64,000 nucleotides of DNA from Corbicula japonica. Its lineage: Eukaryota; Mollusca; Bivalvia; Venerida; Cyrenidae. Where the stretch lies: assembly GCA_038501625.1 (NCBI GenBank), contig JAZAYU010000054.1:1116001-1180000 (forward strand), read 5' to 3'. Shown here one piece after another: positions 1-14,500 of the stretch (positions within the stretch are counted from its first letter, which is position 1; each line of letters opens with the position of its first letter). The position numbers and the translations under genes were made by a program. Below the pieces are notes generated by a model, which saw only the letters and a list, made by a program, of their open reading frames with translations, made no database searches and was not told the origin of the DNA.

Positions 1-301
1 GCTGTAATGTGGGAGAATGATACCGGGTCTTGGAATGTTCCAGGTGCCGGGTCCCACCATACTTTTATCAGTACCAGTATTATTTTCACAACTGTTTAGT
101 AAACAATATTAAAGTATTGAAGAAGACTTTTAGACTTTACTTTGTAACTTTACGCCTGTCGTGAGCTGTCTGTTCGTGTCTGTACTGTAATTTATTTTGC
201 CCACCCAAAATTCTAGGTCTTTTCCCAAGCAATAATGTAGAGTCTTATCCGGGCCATTCCGATAATTATATGTATTATGCTTTAGGCTATAAACCGTCTC
301 C

Positions 302-706
302 TAGTATTTGGCTTTGGCTGGTCAATGCAAATAGCTTCTTATGTTTTATATGTTTGTGTGCTTTTGCCTGCAACATTGTTGAGCCGATGGGTGGGTTGGA
401 GTTATTTCACCAAGACAACTTGTACTTGTTTTGTGATTAGAGAACCTGTTGGGACAAGTGTGAGGTTGGCATATATCGAGGTTGGTGCATCCTAGAACCT
501 GGTTTAAACCCCCAGTGGCAATTTGATTTGCCACTGACCGTTCCAAGGCGGTAACCCCTCGGGTTCTCATTTTTGTTAATTTTTTGTGGTGTCTTTTTTG
601 AAACTGATCATTTTATTAACCATTCTCTCTCCCTCTCTCTTCTTTTTTGACTGTGTCGGGAGGCTGTTTTTTTCTGAATGTAGCAATTCCTGATATGCAT
701 ATTTCA
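302..706 (-). repeat. R1 dispersed repeat, copy 1
   Basis: One of at least seven copies in the window of a repeat that (read on its own strand) begins near ATATGCATATCAGG, contains GAACGGTCAGTGGCAAA and a GGTTTAAACC palindrome, then CCCACCCATC and GCAAAAGCACACAAACATAT. No open frame is shared between copies, so it is a non-coding element (SINE- or MITE-like); class not settled. Confidence 0.8.
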
Positions 707-1694
707 CCTTTTTCTAAGCTATACTTGATTCCTTTAAATTAGCTAAAACAGATTATACGAAGGTAATAAATTTAAGTGGTATACAAAGAAAAATTGGATA
801 AGCTGTTCATAATTTTTATAGATAGTGCCAGCCCTCCTTCATTGGGATTTGTTTTTAAATCTGAAATTTCACCTGAAATTATTAATTAGTTCAGCATTGC
901 TTTTACAACGAAAGCAATTACTACTCTTATAATCACATATGTGAATTATCTTTGTTTATTATACACCCATGAATAATTTGAGCGTAGTACAGCGTGTATC
1001 CGCAAGAGTGATAAAACGAGGTAGATCATAAATCCGTATCCCACGGTGTGGTTTTCTGATTCTCTGTTTGTCCTTGTTTAATGCGACGTCATAACAACGT
1101 CACACTTCATTGTTTATTTTCATCGAAATATTCTGTTACTCTTCGGCACATATCGTACTCCTGAAAAGGAAATTTTCGTCGCGGTTCTACAACCATTAGA
1201 TATTATAACGCCATTTATTTATTTTCAAAGATATTCTTTAATTTACTAAATTATATTGCGTTACTATTTTTATCTATGCTGTTACATATAACATGTTGTT
1301 GATTACAATTTTGTTGTTTATTGTATTTAAATGTTTTGAGCGAGAAAAGTATAGAATTATAACCCAACTCAAAAAATACGAACCTACATACGACATTCTG
1401 TTATAATATTCCATCTATATTCGCTGTAGCAAGCTTTCTAAGCTGTGATTTGTTTAGTGGCCAGACGTGCAAGGTATTCTACAGCGCTTTACTTGCTTGT
1501 TGCTACAGTTGTTTGCTATATTTCTTGCACGATGGTGGCAGATGTTTAGGGGTTTATGAATGTTTCTATTAAAATCTTGTAAGAAAACATAGTAACGTTA
1601 TCAACTTCTTTTATTTCTGCCATCATCCTCTTGCTATTTTTGACATCAGGTTCTCCGATTTCAGTAAGGTCATTAAGTACACATCTTTTTTTGC

Positions 1695-2053
1695 TTCAAA
1701 GCTCCATTAGTTTCTTACGTTTTATTCGTTTAGGTGCCTTTTCATCTTTTAATGCAACAGTGTCGAGTTCATGGGTTGGCTGGAGCTAATTTTCCAAGAC
1801 AACTTTTTCTTGTTTGTTCATATAAGAACATGCTAGGGAATTAAGACGGTGCAGCCTAAAACCTGATTTAAACCTCCAGTGGCCTTACCACTGACCGTTT
1901 CAAGGCGGTAACCCCCGCCCCCTCCCACCAGGTTCTCATTTTCGTTATTGTAGTGTCTTTCTTGAAATATATCTTATTATTAATCAAAGATCTCTTTTCC
2001 TCTCCGATTTTGGCTTTGTTTTCTGAGTGTGACTATTCTTTATATGCAACTTT
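1695..2053 (-). repeat. R1 dispersed repeat, copy 2 (diverged)
   Basis: Same order of landmarks as copy 1 (GGTTGG, AACCTGATTTAAACC, CCACTGACCG, AAGGCGGTAACCCC), with small deletions and an expanded C-rich stretch. Confidence 0.75.
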
Positions 2054-2434
2054 CGGGTTTTTTTTGCTCATTCATGATAGCACGTGTTTGTGCTTTCGGT
2101 CAGTCCTGCTTCTACATACAAACGAAGTTATGTTTTGTGTGTATTTCAAGGTTCTGAGTGTTTGAAAAGTCAACACGATAGGGTTTGCTTTTTGTTTTCG
2201 CCAAACCAAATTAATGAAATGAAAACTGATTAATGATTGATAGTATTGCGCATTAGGAAACCTCAATTGAAGCATTCGATAATATAAAGCCTGTTTTGAA
2301 ATGTCAAATTCTATTTTTATCTATTTAAGTATAAGAATATAAAAAATATAACTGTTTTACCAGCTCGGTAATAATATTATGTTATTGGTTAAGCGGTATT
2401 ATCTTTTTTTAAGTAATGAATGTTTTATTTGCAG

Positions 2435-2562
2435 TTGTGAATGATGCAGCAAGAGATTCCATACCAGAAGAATTGAGACTGGGTCTTGTGTTGACCATTT
2501 ATGAAGCCAAGGGTCTAGAGTTTGACGATGTACTTCTGTACAACTTTTTTAAGGATTCCCAG
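2435..2562 (+). CDS. TRANK1: TRANK1-like exon a: UvrD helicase motif V
   Basis: A TTTGCAG acceptor precedes the exon and an AG|GTTCGC donor ends it. It enters with two bases of a split codon and leaves in phase 0, coding 42 residues. TIYEAKGLEFDDV is the superfamily 1 motif V, which couples nucleotide and DNA binding in UvrD/Rep-type helicases. The stretch 1-2434 shows no exon that would join it, so the previous exon probably lies outside the window. Confidence 0.88.
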
Positions 2563-5500
2563 GTTCGCCTTAAATAAATAAATATATACAAAATTAATTA
2601 AAATAAATGAAATGAAATGTGGTCATATTTGATCATATGATAATGCGTACAACAATGTAAAATCGAAAAAAGTCAATAATATTGCCGATCGAAGAGAACT
2701 TATACTCGATGAGAATAATCAAAATAAATAATAGAGTGATCGAATATTTATTGTTGACTCCATAAAAACCTTTTCTATTGTTATATCTTTACAGTAATGA
2801 TTTTAAAAATAGCTAGCTTGGTGTTTATTACTCAGTGCGTTAACGTACATAAATATTTTTGTCATATTAAGATTTCTTTACGAAACTACTTGCAGAAAAA
2901 AAACATAAATCATGCTTCGTTAGGTATTTGTCAATAATACAAGTTTTAATGACACTACACATTTTATATTTTGTTAACCCCATAAGATGTCTGCTACAAG
3001 TTGTCGCATATTTAGAAAAGCACAAATAATTTTAAATAACTAGTCAGTTTTCACTACAATATCATGCAGAGAGAATTACAATCCATAAAAAAATCTGGTA
3101 TTTCAATCGATTGTAGTGCGAGTCTGTAAAAAAACAATTAATATCAATTAATATTTAGTGAATGGTTGTTTGCAGGCGTCAAAAGAGTGGCGTGTGGTGA
3201 CAGGATTCCTGGAACGTCTGGCGGGAAACCAGAAGGACGAAAGGCAGAACAGGGAAAACTTGGCTGAGATAGATTTTGGTATGTCAGATTGACAGCAGAT
3301 TTAGTTTAGAAATAAAAACTTATTAGATGGATAATGATATACACATGTAAGTCGTGCAGAGGTAACAGACCCTGACCGTATTGCGATGTGCTTTATAGTT
3401 TGGTCTTAGCCAATGTTACTGTCGATTCCTTTGTTATACAAACCACTTCTAGTACTAATAGTGTTCATTTATATTCCAAATGGAATAGTTTCTGTACCAT
3501 TGAAGTTAAAAAAGACGCTTTAATTTAAGTAACATCAAAAAAGCTATTGACAGGATTCTTGATGCAAAAATGTTCGGAGTGTATTATTTTACAGATGTGT
3601 TAGCTGCTGAGGAAAGACCACGACCTTTGAACTTTGATGCCAACCAACACAAAGTATTGAATTCAGAGCTGAAGCAACTCTACACGGCACTGACACGAGC
3701 ACGGGTCAATGTTTGGGTGTTTGATCAAGATATGGAGAAGAGGGCACCGATGTTTGAATATTTTAAGGCTCGCAAACTCGTCAGGAGTATGCAATTAAAG
3801 GAAATCAATGAAACTAGTAAGTGTCTCGAATACAATGTTATATATTTAGGTTAACGTTTGTGACAAAGCATTGTTGGCACTGAAAAGGTGAAATATGATA
3901 TTGATAAGGAAACAGAAAAATGATTGAAAAGAAACTTTTGAAAGCCACCGAGAACGAAATATGTCAAATAAGTACAGGCTTGGTTTGACTGAGCCTGTTC
4001 ATGAGCAGTAATGACAATTCGTTAGAGTAGGTATAATTTGAGTCAATGGAAAATATCATATTTATGATTAAAACATAAAATCGTGCAAACTTAATGTCAA
4101 ACATCTTTAAATTTATCAATTTAAAACCAACAACCGTGATCTTTGATTGAATCATTATTTTTGTGATACATTTTATTATTCCCTTTGAGCGAAACTCAAC
4201 ATAAATGATCCAAACAATCTATAATATTTCATTTCCAAACTTAGTCACTTTGATAAACGAAATCCAAAGATTTCTTTCGTTAATGTTAAACTAAACGAGT
4301 GACTTAACCAGTCTAGAGATTTATATTACGTTTGCTATCTTGTGACAGAAGTGTTCAAGAAATTTATTCTTGTAATAATGTATGGTAGGACAAATGCTGA
4401 GCGAACTATGACATTATTTGTAATATTTTTCTCCTAGATCTGTCAGAGACTGTGTTTGCGGAGAAGTCGAGTCCAGCAGACTGGCTGCGCCGTGCAGAGG
4501 ACTTCATGAAACACTCATTGTACGGTGTGGCAGCAAAATGCTTTGGCATTGGTGGTGATCAGGAACGTGCGAAAATCGCCCTGGCTCATAATCAGGCTTT
4601 AAAGGTTTGTTTAAGATTAATCATGCTTAATCAGAGGACCATACGCCACTGAACATTTGATAATTCCGCAATGAAGGTTCCATTGTTTCCGCAATATTCA
4701 CACAATCGATTGTGATGGATAGGACGGTGTGGTAAAATCATGCAACATTTATGCTTACTAAATGAATTTGTTTTAGTCAATACAAATATTATTTAATTGA
4801 CTAATTCCGAGAACGGGATTCCAACAGCAACGGCAACAGCGCCTAGACAAACAAATAGAGTTATTTCAAATTGTTTAGCGCATGCGTCGTACTCCACGTT
4901 TAGGTACGAAAATGTTGGCTTTATCCTAAACCGACGCGTGAGGGGGCATTTAACTGTGTCATTGCTAACAGAATGAACGGACATGATCTCGGTGTCGTCT
5001 TAAAGCTTTTGATAAATTATAATCATAATTATGATGAAGCATAATAAATTCGAGTTTTCGAATTTCCGAATATTACAGGTTTAAAAAATCTGGTCGGCAA
5101 GATTTGACTGTGAAAAGCGTAAAACAATCTAAGACGTGGTTGACACTTTGAATCAGGAAGTCTTACATGAAAACAAAGACAATGTGGATTACATGTTACT
5201 GTGTATTTGCCACAGACACATATATAAGCGTCTCGAATTTTTCTGACAAAATGCGTTTACTTTAAGAAATATATTTTATGTTACATGATTTATCTAAATT
5301 GGAGGTAAACGGTTGAATTCAGCGATGTATCGCCGTTGTATTCATTTTGTTTACTTTTTTATTTCGTCCAAACATATGTTTAAAACTAAGATTTACTGTA
5401 TTCATTCATATATTTCTTTCATCAGTCCTGGATTTAAATTATGTTTATGTTTAAGAACTAGAAATCATACTTTGAACACGATAGTGTTACTGTTGATTGT

Positions 5501-8500
5501 CCCTATATATTTTTGACACAATATTCCCATTTCCCATTCTGCCCAGATAACGATGGTGACATATTGAGTTGCGAAAACTTGTTTGGCATCTGACATTTGA
5601 GGAGACATAATTCTATTTCAAATGAAATTAATTATCTCAAATCATCAAATTGAAAGTAACTGTTATTGTCACTTCTAGCTTTAACTTTTCGAATACCTAA
5701 AAATTGACTTCAGTCCCATATTTCTATATTTTGTAGCGTTGAATTTATGGCCGATCATGTAGTAGTATATGTCTTATTCATGTTATTATAAACATCACTT
5801 TTTTATAAACTTGTCAGCCATAGTCAATAAGACATTAGTTTAAGTCGCATTACATGAATATTTACGGGTTACGGAAATGATGTAGAAAGAAGATAAAATG
5901 TTCGCAGACCTTCCAAATCTCAGGATTTTATCTGAAATTTCCGGAGTGTAAGGTTCTTCTCCGGATCTTAGGATTTTCAGGCAAAATCTCCGGATTTAAA
6001 AAATATTGAATAAGATTATTTATTGAAACCTAAATTGAACTGAAATTATAATGGGTTTTACAGTTACATTAGTTAATATTAAGAAACTTGGTCTTAGTCT
6101 AGGCTCCCAAATTTCCTGTTTATTGAGAAATTACGAGAACCTGTTCAGTGACACGATGACTGGGGCTCACATGTACTCAACAGCAAAGTGTCATAAAACT
6201 AAACTAGGACCTGGATATATCGCACTCCCGTTCATTTGTTTTGTTCCATGGTCATTTTGATTTTTATACAGATATGAAAATTTTATATTCCAAAACCTTC
6301 AGCGGCAACAATTAAGAACTTCAACTTCAAAATAGTTTTATTTAAAAATCTCTCTGGATTTAAAAAAAAATAGTTTTGGCTGGCCTGCCGTCCGGCAATA
6401 TTCGGCAATATTCGTTTGGTTCAATGAATTTAACGATTTCTCGGGTTGTAGTAGGAATCATCCTATGTATATACGTAATATTCCTTATCAAAAACAAAAC
6501 ACGCAAAACGCGTATCAAGTCGCCGACGAGCCACATAAGAGAAATGTGTCTCATTCCACAAATAATTATATCATTACCAAAAATGCCGTAAAACGGTAAA
6601 ATGTCCGATAATGTAACTAAATTACTAAAATCACCTTTAAAATGTGGTTGTACTTCAAAATAGCCAATATCTATTTCAAAAGATATTGTAGTGTTTGACC
6701 TTTTTATCAGGCCTCCAGGCTGAAGGACGAGCCTCGTTTGATGAGAGAAGAGTTTATTCATGCTGCAGAGCTTTACCTTGAGTGCAACAGACCTGCTAAA
6801 GCTGCACTGTGTCTGCAGAATGCCAAAGAGAGGGAGCTGGCCGCTGGACTTTTTGAGAAATTAGGACAGGTATGTTTGTCAATATAAAAACTAATGCAGT
6901 GTTAAAGCCACTTCATGTTTTTTTTTAGAATGGAGCTCATTTTTCGCGTGCGACTGCAACAGAGAATAAAGTACACTGTAGATTTGCTTACAAAGACAAC
7001 TCTTTTATTGAAGCAACCCGATCATGTCCAATCTTAAACAGCAACAGTTACTGTACTGTCAAACATTCCATGAGAACTGTAGCGTGCATGAACAATTCCA
7101 TTTATGGCAACAAGATAATAACTCCTGATTGACAAACCACTTTCAAATTGTTTTAACCTGATTGATAATGTTGCTTATTTGTAAATTTCATTTTCATATA
7201 TGACTGCAAACTATAGGTTTTAGAGGCTGAGTAACTAACATTCTTAAATTGAAGGTCAGTTAGCAGTAAATATTGAATTTCCTATTACAATGTTTGACCT
7301 TTTAATATTTAGCTACATTTATTTCATATATTTCTTCGTGTTTTTGTTTATTTGGCGGAAGTGACCTTACAGTGGTTTTAGATAGATGTTTCTCTACAAC
7401 ATTTCAGGTTCGTCATTATAAGAGTATAGTCAATTGTTGTAGCAACTAGTCGATTGAATTTCTTTCAGATATGCATGTTTTCATTTCACCATTGTTCTGT
7501 GTATATATATTGAAAGAACAGTAGCATCGGTTAAAAAAATAATAATATGTTTTCAGTATGAGAGAGCGGCAGAAATATACCGCCGATTGAAGCAGCCGAT
7601 GGCGAGTAGTCGATGCTACGAACAGCTAGGAAACTTTAATAAGGCTATAGAAGTCCTTTACGACAATGAACACTTTGATTTTGCAATTGACACTCTGAGA
7701 AGATACCGCCTTTTGATAAATGTAAGCTTGTTCCTAACCTTCGCTATGTGTTTCTTTCATTCTTGAATGGACATAATTTCAGATGTTAAGAATTATCCAG
7801 GTCCAAAGGTTTAGGAATCGGAATAAAAATCGTTTTTCTTATTCTGTTTTACTGTACGATATTTCACTCTTGTACAGATATCAACATTCATTTGTAAATT
7901 GTAATCATTTTAACAATATCGAAAACAATCTAATTGTGAACAGTAGTAAATAACATCACTGATTACCTGTGTGTGGTTGCTCGTTGACCATTGTATCAAT
8001 ACATCACTGACTTTACCGAAACAACCTACTGTTCGCCGTTTTCCAATTCTTTGTTTTCTAATGAAATTATTTCTGCAGTAAAGTTGTTTGGAAATAAATT
8101 TACATAGACAGCATTTGAGACCACAGATGATTTGGCTAGTATGTACAACCATTACTGGATGGTGGTATTTGATTATTCACGTTTATTCTCTACAGGAACT
8201 TAAGCAAAAAGGAAGTCCAATTCCCCAACAGCTGTTGGCAAACGAACCAAGAAGTTCCTACACTGAAGAAAATCTAAGCCACAGGTATAAATTTATAAAT
8301 TCTTCACCTAGTTGATTTTCATTTCCAAAATGGTCTCCAATACTGCAAAAAATATGTTGACACTCAGCCTCATGTCATACGTTATATATTAATGTACCCG
8401 GAGTTGCAATTTCTTGCGCCTTGATAATCCAGCAAGCTAGAAAAAGTGAGATATGCATATCAGGAATCGCCAAACTCACAAAATATAGCCGCCCCACGCA

Positions 8501-11500
8501 GGGAAAAAAAGAGAAAGAGAGAGAGAGCATGTTTGTTATAAAAATGTCAATTCAAATAAGACGCCACCAACAATTAACGAAAAAGAGAACCTTTGGGGAT
8601 ACCGCCTTGGAACGGTCAGTGGCAAAATTGCCACTGGGGGTTTAAACCAGGTTCTAGGGTGCACCGACCTTACACTTGCCCCAACAAGTTCTCATTTCAC
8701 AAAACAAGCACAAGTTGTCTCAGTGAAATTACTCCAACCCACCCATCAGCTTAGCAATGTTGCATGCAAAAGCACACAAACATATAAAACATAAGAATCT
8801 AATAGCATTGAAAAACCAAAGGGCGGGAACTCATTTATTAAGAGTTCTGTCAAAATGTTTCTTCAAACGAAACACATGTATGAACATCGGCAATAAAGCA
8901 AAATACAATATGATATGTAAGAAGGGTTACTTTTTGAGTGTGGTTTGTTAAGAGAAAAGTTCTATGTCATTATATGATACCTATTAAAACTCTGTGATGT
9001 CCCGAAAGTTTTGTACATGTGTGAGCGACATTTCCCGTTGACATATTTATTGTTATTATATAAGTAACTCAATTTTTAAAACAATATCTTAAGAATAAGA
9101 ATAATACAGTGTTTTTTGGATAATGATAGATTTTAGCATAATAGACTAAAATATTGTAAATCTTATTAAACATTTACAAAGCAATTTACCATTTGTTCAC
9201 ATAGTTTAAAACATTAAAAGAAACAAATTTTCATTTATTGTATAAGAATCAACCGTGTGCAGCATAGCTGTAGATTGTTTTTTTTTATCATATTGTAGTG
9301 CAGCTGAACTATTTCACAAATACAAGAATGAAGAGCGAATGTTGGAAGCAGTAGATAGGTTTGAGAAAACAGATGATAAAGTTGGATTTTTGAAAAAGTA
9401 CAGATACATAGGACAAGCTGCAGGAATCCTAGAACAAGATGGTAATTTATTTCTGCTTTCCAACATACAAACACTTTTGATTAATGCATAGTTGCGACGT
9501 TATGTAACATTTTTTTAGAGTTGGTAAATCAAATATACGCACTTATGACAGTAAACAGTAAAGTTACAGGCATAATTAGAATAAATAAACACTGATTGTT
9601 CTAATGCGAAACAACAACAACAAACTCTGAGTACATTGTTGCACGAAAAAGCATGCCAGATTTAAGACGATGTAACTATGTTTAACATCCTGCGTATCAC
9701 AGCGAAGGACTGTGGTCCTCGGAAAACATTGTTTTCCGAGACCAAAGCCCTTCACTGTGATACGCAGGATTTGATTAAATCCTCTGCCCAAGTCTCTTTA
9801 CATTTCGAATGTTGTTTTCTATCTGAAGGTAAAATATCTTTTATAGAGTGGTACTAACATATTTACCACTTATAGTTTCATTATCACATTATATTATATG
9901 TAAGATGAGTTAAAATTGGTTAAAAAAATTGAAATTACGTAAATATTCAATAACCTAAATACTGAGTTAAACTCAGCTCGGGGTAGACGAGTTGGTAGTT
10001 ATTTGTATTTTCATTAATATCCACAGGGTAAACACAAAAAAGATTTATTATCTTAAAATATTAAGTGATTTAAAAAAAAAATTTCGTATTTTCTAAACCA
10101 GTTCTAGTGTCAAATCTGTGTACTAACGGTACATGTTTTTTATAAATATATTATTTTGAAAAGGTGATAACGACGAAAGAAAAGTTTTAACGTCGAATAT
10201 GCATATCAGTAATTGTCTTGGTGAATTGGCTTCTACGCATCCATCAACTCGACCATGTCTGATGCAAAAGCATACGAACATATAAACGTATTCAGAAACT
10301 TAAATCATTGTCAAAAAGGGGTTCTCAATGACCTTACCGAGATCAGAACCTCAGAGTCAAATCACCAGAAACATGACGACATGAATAAAAGAAACAGATC
10401 TAGCATCTAGGTTCTTCTACAAGAAACATTCATATTCCCTTAAAACCCTACCACCGTAATGCAAACAAAGAGATAACATAACGACCAACTGTAGATGAGT
10501 TAATCACCAAGCGCTCTAAATTATCATGTTGGTAACATTTCCTTTTGAGATAACAGATGTTTTCACAAATAGAATGGAAAAAGTAATATTACCTTTTCTG
10601 TATAAACCATATATCGCTTCAACACTGGTTGAGAAATACCTTGATGCAATAGTAATCTTAAACATCCTGTTACTTTTAAACTGATTTTTGGTATCAAAGC
10701 AAAACGTTTTCATAAATTTGTATTACCGATACCGCAAGATGGTTTCCTTTTTTCACAACTACGTTCATTTAAATCCTTTACAGTGTTACAAGCTCCATAC
10801 AAATAGTCAAAGACAAGTTAAGTACTCATGGGAATGCCTATTACTACATTTACAGAGGTTTTAAGGCGACATCACCTCGTTTACAGTTTTTGCGGTGTTA
10901 TTGCGAAATGTGTAATTTTATAAATTTAAGCTGTTTTCTCTGTTCATTTTGATGTAGACTACTGTTTTCTGAATATGGCTATAACCGATACACATATGTC
11001 ACTCACTTGCTATAAAGTTATGATGTTTTTGTAGTGTTTCTGTTCCAGGGGTGTTGAGGGTGTTGAAATGTTATTTATTTAAATAGATTTTAGGTAGAGT
11101 GATTTAAAAATGTGAAATGTGTAATCACATTACCAAAAGTTCATGAAAAACCATGAACATCTCAGCATCCAAAGAGAATTCCTGGCGATTTGGACTGGTC
11201 TTATATTTTTATGTATGCCAATCTGTGAATCCGTCGTGATCATGTGTGCTTAACTTTTTTTTCTCATGAAGGTCAATTAGAGAAAGCAGCACATCTGTTG
11301 TTGATGTATGGAAGATTTGATGAGGCAATTAACATGGCAAGAAAAAATCGGAAGGAAGAAGTTATCGCACATTGTTTGTTGGTGTCATGTAGAGCTATGA
11401 TGGCAGATGATAATAGAGAACAGCATAAAGAGCTACTAGAAGAACGTTTAAAAGAGGCGTTTAGAATGCTGAAGTCGTGTAATGACCACGATCAAGCTGG

Positions 11501-14500
11501 CCAGGTATTGCTTCTTCAAGCAGAATTGTTTGGGAATCTTGACAGCATAGAGGTGGCATGGAAAGCTTTTCATAGTTCGAAACCAATCCCAAATGAGGCA
11601 GGCTTGATTGAGTGTTGTGAGTGGTTGTTGCGAAATACTAAATTAAGCATCGGAAACGAAACAATTCTTCAGACAATAGTGCGAGGAGTTGAGCATCTTT
11701 TTGGAGTTTGCAATGCACTTTTAGAACCTAACACGCAGACAAACATGGGTAAAGTGCTGAAATATTATCAGCTATATGGATTAGCGCCTTACAGTCAAGA
11801 CAAGCTAGAAGTATCTCCAAAAGAACATCCCCTTTGTGTGAAAATGGTCCAGGAGTTGTTCAGCAGCAAATCAGAGACCCTGTATGTAGAAAAGTCGAAA
11901 GCCCACGAGAGTATTGTGGTGTTTCTACTTAAACGGTACCAGCCATGCGTGAAAATCATAGGAGATGCACTAAAATCAAAGCGTAATTCAGCAAGAGTAT
12001 GCGATTTTTTTCAGGCGGGGCTCGACTGTCCAAATTTTGGTAATGTTGATACACCATGCAGTATGCGTCATGAAATCCAGACGAAGCAAGGTTTTATACA
12101 ACTTATTGAAACTGATTTGATGATGATAGAATTTGAGTCAAATGTGCTAGATGGTGCATCCATTCTAAAACATAAATCAACAGAAAACGTTAGAGAGACT
12201 TTAGAAGCCTATCTTTTGAATGAAAGCAACGATCCCAGCTACAAGTATCAATCTTGTGTTCACCTCTGGGATGATCTGATGCCGCTTGCTGGACATCCTG
12301 TCTTCATCAACGAGGACAGTAAAAAGATGGTGCAATTTTTGAGACGCAATGACAAAGTACTCCTGCATTTCCAGAAATTCTTACAAGAGAAATGGCACCA
12401 ATTTACAGCTGGTAATAAGAAACTTAAGTGTTCAGCAGTACGTGAAACTGAATGTTACCTGTTAATGGAATTCGCATACAATTTGTTTGGTTTTCATGGT
12501 GGAAGGAGAAAGCTTGAGAAATCGCCTACCCAGCAGATGTTGAATCTTGAGACACAACTTGACTATGAGATCATGGAGAAAGGAGCTGCAATCAAGAAAC
12601 ATGAGCATTATTACACGCTCATGATGACATATGATAACACAATCAGAGACAAGATCGCCGTTACATGTGTAGCTCATAGATTTTTGGATGCCTATTCATT
12701 CATGTCCAGAAAGTTTCCAGATCCGTTCGAAGCAGTGATGCAGTTCAGCAAATTCCAGATTCAACTTAGCAAGAGGAAATCAAATTTCAACTTCTATCCA
12801 GACTTAAAACATTACCTAACATGGCTTGAATTCTTTTCTTGCATTGCCATCTTACTTTTAACCAAACTCAAGACAAAAACTTTCCATGATTTCATTTTCT
12901 TTCTACCTAGTCACTACCTGGGATTAATACGGTTCATCCAGGCCACATTTCCAGATCAGTCTCACACTGTGTTTGAATCAGTTGCATGGTGGGAGCCACC
13001 ATTTAAACAACAATTCAGGAAAGAAGTGCTTGTTGCAGAACGTTTGAAGGGCTTTGCCCTTGTGATATCTGGCCACGCACAAGGGATCAAGATAATTGAT
13101 AAGATTATAGACAGCTGCAGAGAGGACCCGTGCAATTACGCGCTTTTGGAAAGACTTCTTATTATGAATATGTTCTTCGTGTGCAACATAGGCAAAGCAG
13201 TGTTAGTGGAATGTGAAAAAAGCCTGATGACTTCCTTGTGCCATCTCATACTTCCTTCCAAGGCACCAACACGGTTAGAGCACACTCTTCAAGAGATTAA
13301 AAAATGCAAGGGGATAGAAGACGTAGCCAGAACATTAATAGCTTTGCTGAAGAATCGTAATATGGATGAAAAACTACTGGTTTGTATGTGGAGGAATGAT
13401 AAAAGAAACGTAGATGCAAAACCAATTCAACTTGAAGAAGAAAGTCCAAGTCCGTTTTCTACATCATTTTTGAATGAGACAACTCTGCAAGCGATGACAG
13501 TGCATATGCACGCCCTTTTAGAACAAACTTTTGTTGTTGAACATCATGAAGAAGACGAAGTCACACCAGAAGAGATAGAAAAGGGAATTAGAGAAAAGCA
13601 GATGCAAATGAAAGCAGACAATGAAAGCAAAGCCGCTAAAACAATACAACGGTGGTTTAGACAAAGACGGCATTGTAGAAAGCAAATTGTGGAAGGCTTA
13701 GATGAACAAGTAAAAACTAGCATCGATGAAATGCTTGAAGCAATTAAAGTTGATGAGAAGATGTGTGGAATTTGTGGATTAAATTTTGAAAATAAACTAG
13801 ATGACATTTTGAAATACCAGCATAATACTTTAATTGGTGAAAAATCGGTTTTAAATTTACAAGATATGAGTGGAAAGTGGGATTACAATAGTTTTGAAAG
13901 ACAAGACAGCTTTGAGGCAAACCAACGCGCTTGGGAGAGCGCATCAGAAAAGCAGTTTGACTCAACAGATCGTTGTACGCTTTTACTCCGAGACATTAAA
14001 ACTAAACATGAGCTTCATGATTCACACATCCAGCAAAGCAAAGAATTTGAGAGATTCAAAAATCGATACAAAGACATTATAAGGCCAAAACTATATGAAA
14101 TCAACAATTTCATAAAGCAGGCATGTCTGTCTGATGAAAAATTTGTTAAAGAAAATTATAAATTGGAAGAGATGGCCATTTTAAGACTGGTCAGTGAATG
14201 TAGCTCTTTAGAGAAAAATCTCTATATATTAATAGGCAATAGACAATGGTCAACAGAATGTGGTAAGATTATTCAACAGCTAAAAGAGATCGAAACAGAT
14301 TACAAGGCAGCAAGGCCTTGTGTAGAGCAGGTCCAGATTCAAATGAAAGAGGTGTGTTATTTTCTTTAATTTTCTTAAGTTTACTCTTAACTGATTAGCA
14401 TTATTTTGAATTTTAAAACCTCTCAAGAAATTTTAAGCCAACTTCACATACATTCAGCAGTTTAGGCCGATAACTATTGCAGTCTTGTCTGATGGGTTCT

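Larger units (their letters stand above)
1..2434. other. Intron or upstream sequence of the TRANK1-like gene
   Basis: AT-rich and with no exon I can support. It contains two minus-oriented R1 repeat copies (302-706 and 1695-2053). The short open frames here are repeat-derived or chance. Confidence 0.7.
9442..11271. other. 1.8-kb intron of the TRANK1-like gene
   Basis: Holds an 84-bp near-perfect hairpin (9687-9770) and an internally deleted R1 copy (10195-10506). Nothing else recognised. Confidence 0.7.

Noticed and set aside
6360..6761. 133-residue minus-strand frame
   Set aside because: It overlaps TRANK1-like exon e on the opposite strand and has no family resemblance.
11244..11271. ATG start MCLTFFSHE for the long frame
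   Set aside because: It lies in the intron: the acceptor at 11270-11271 joins exon h in phase, so translation does not start here.
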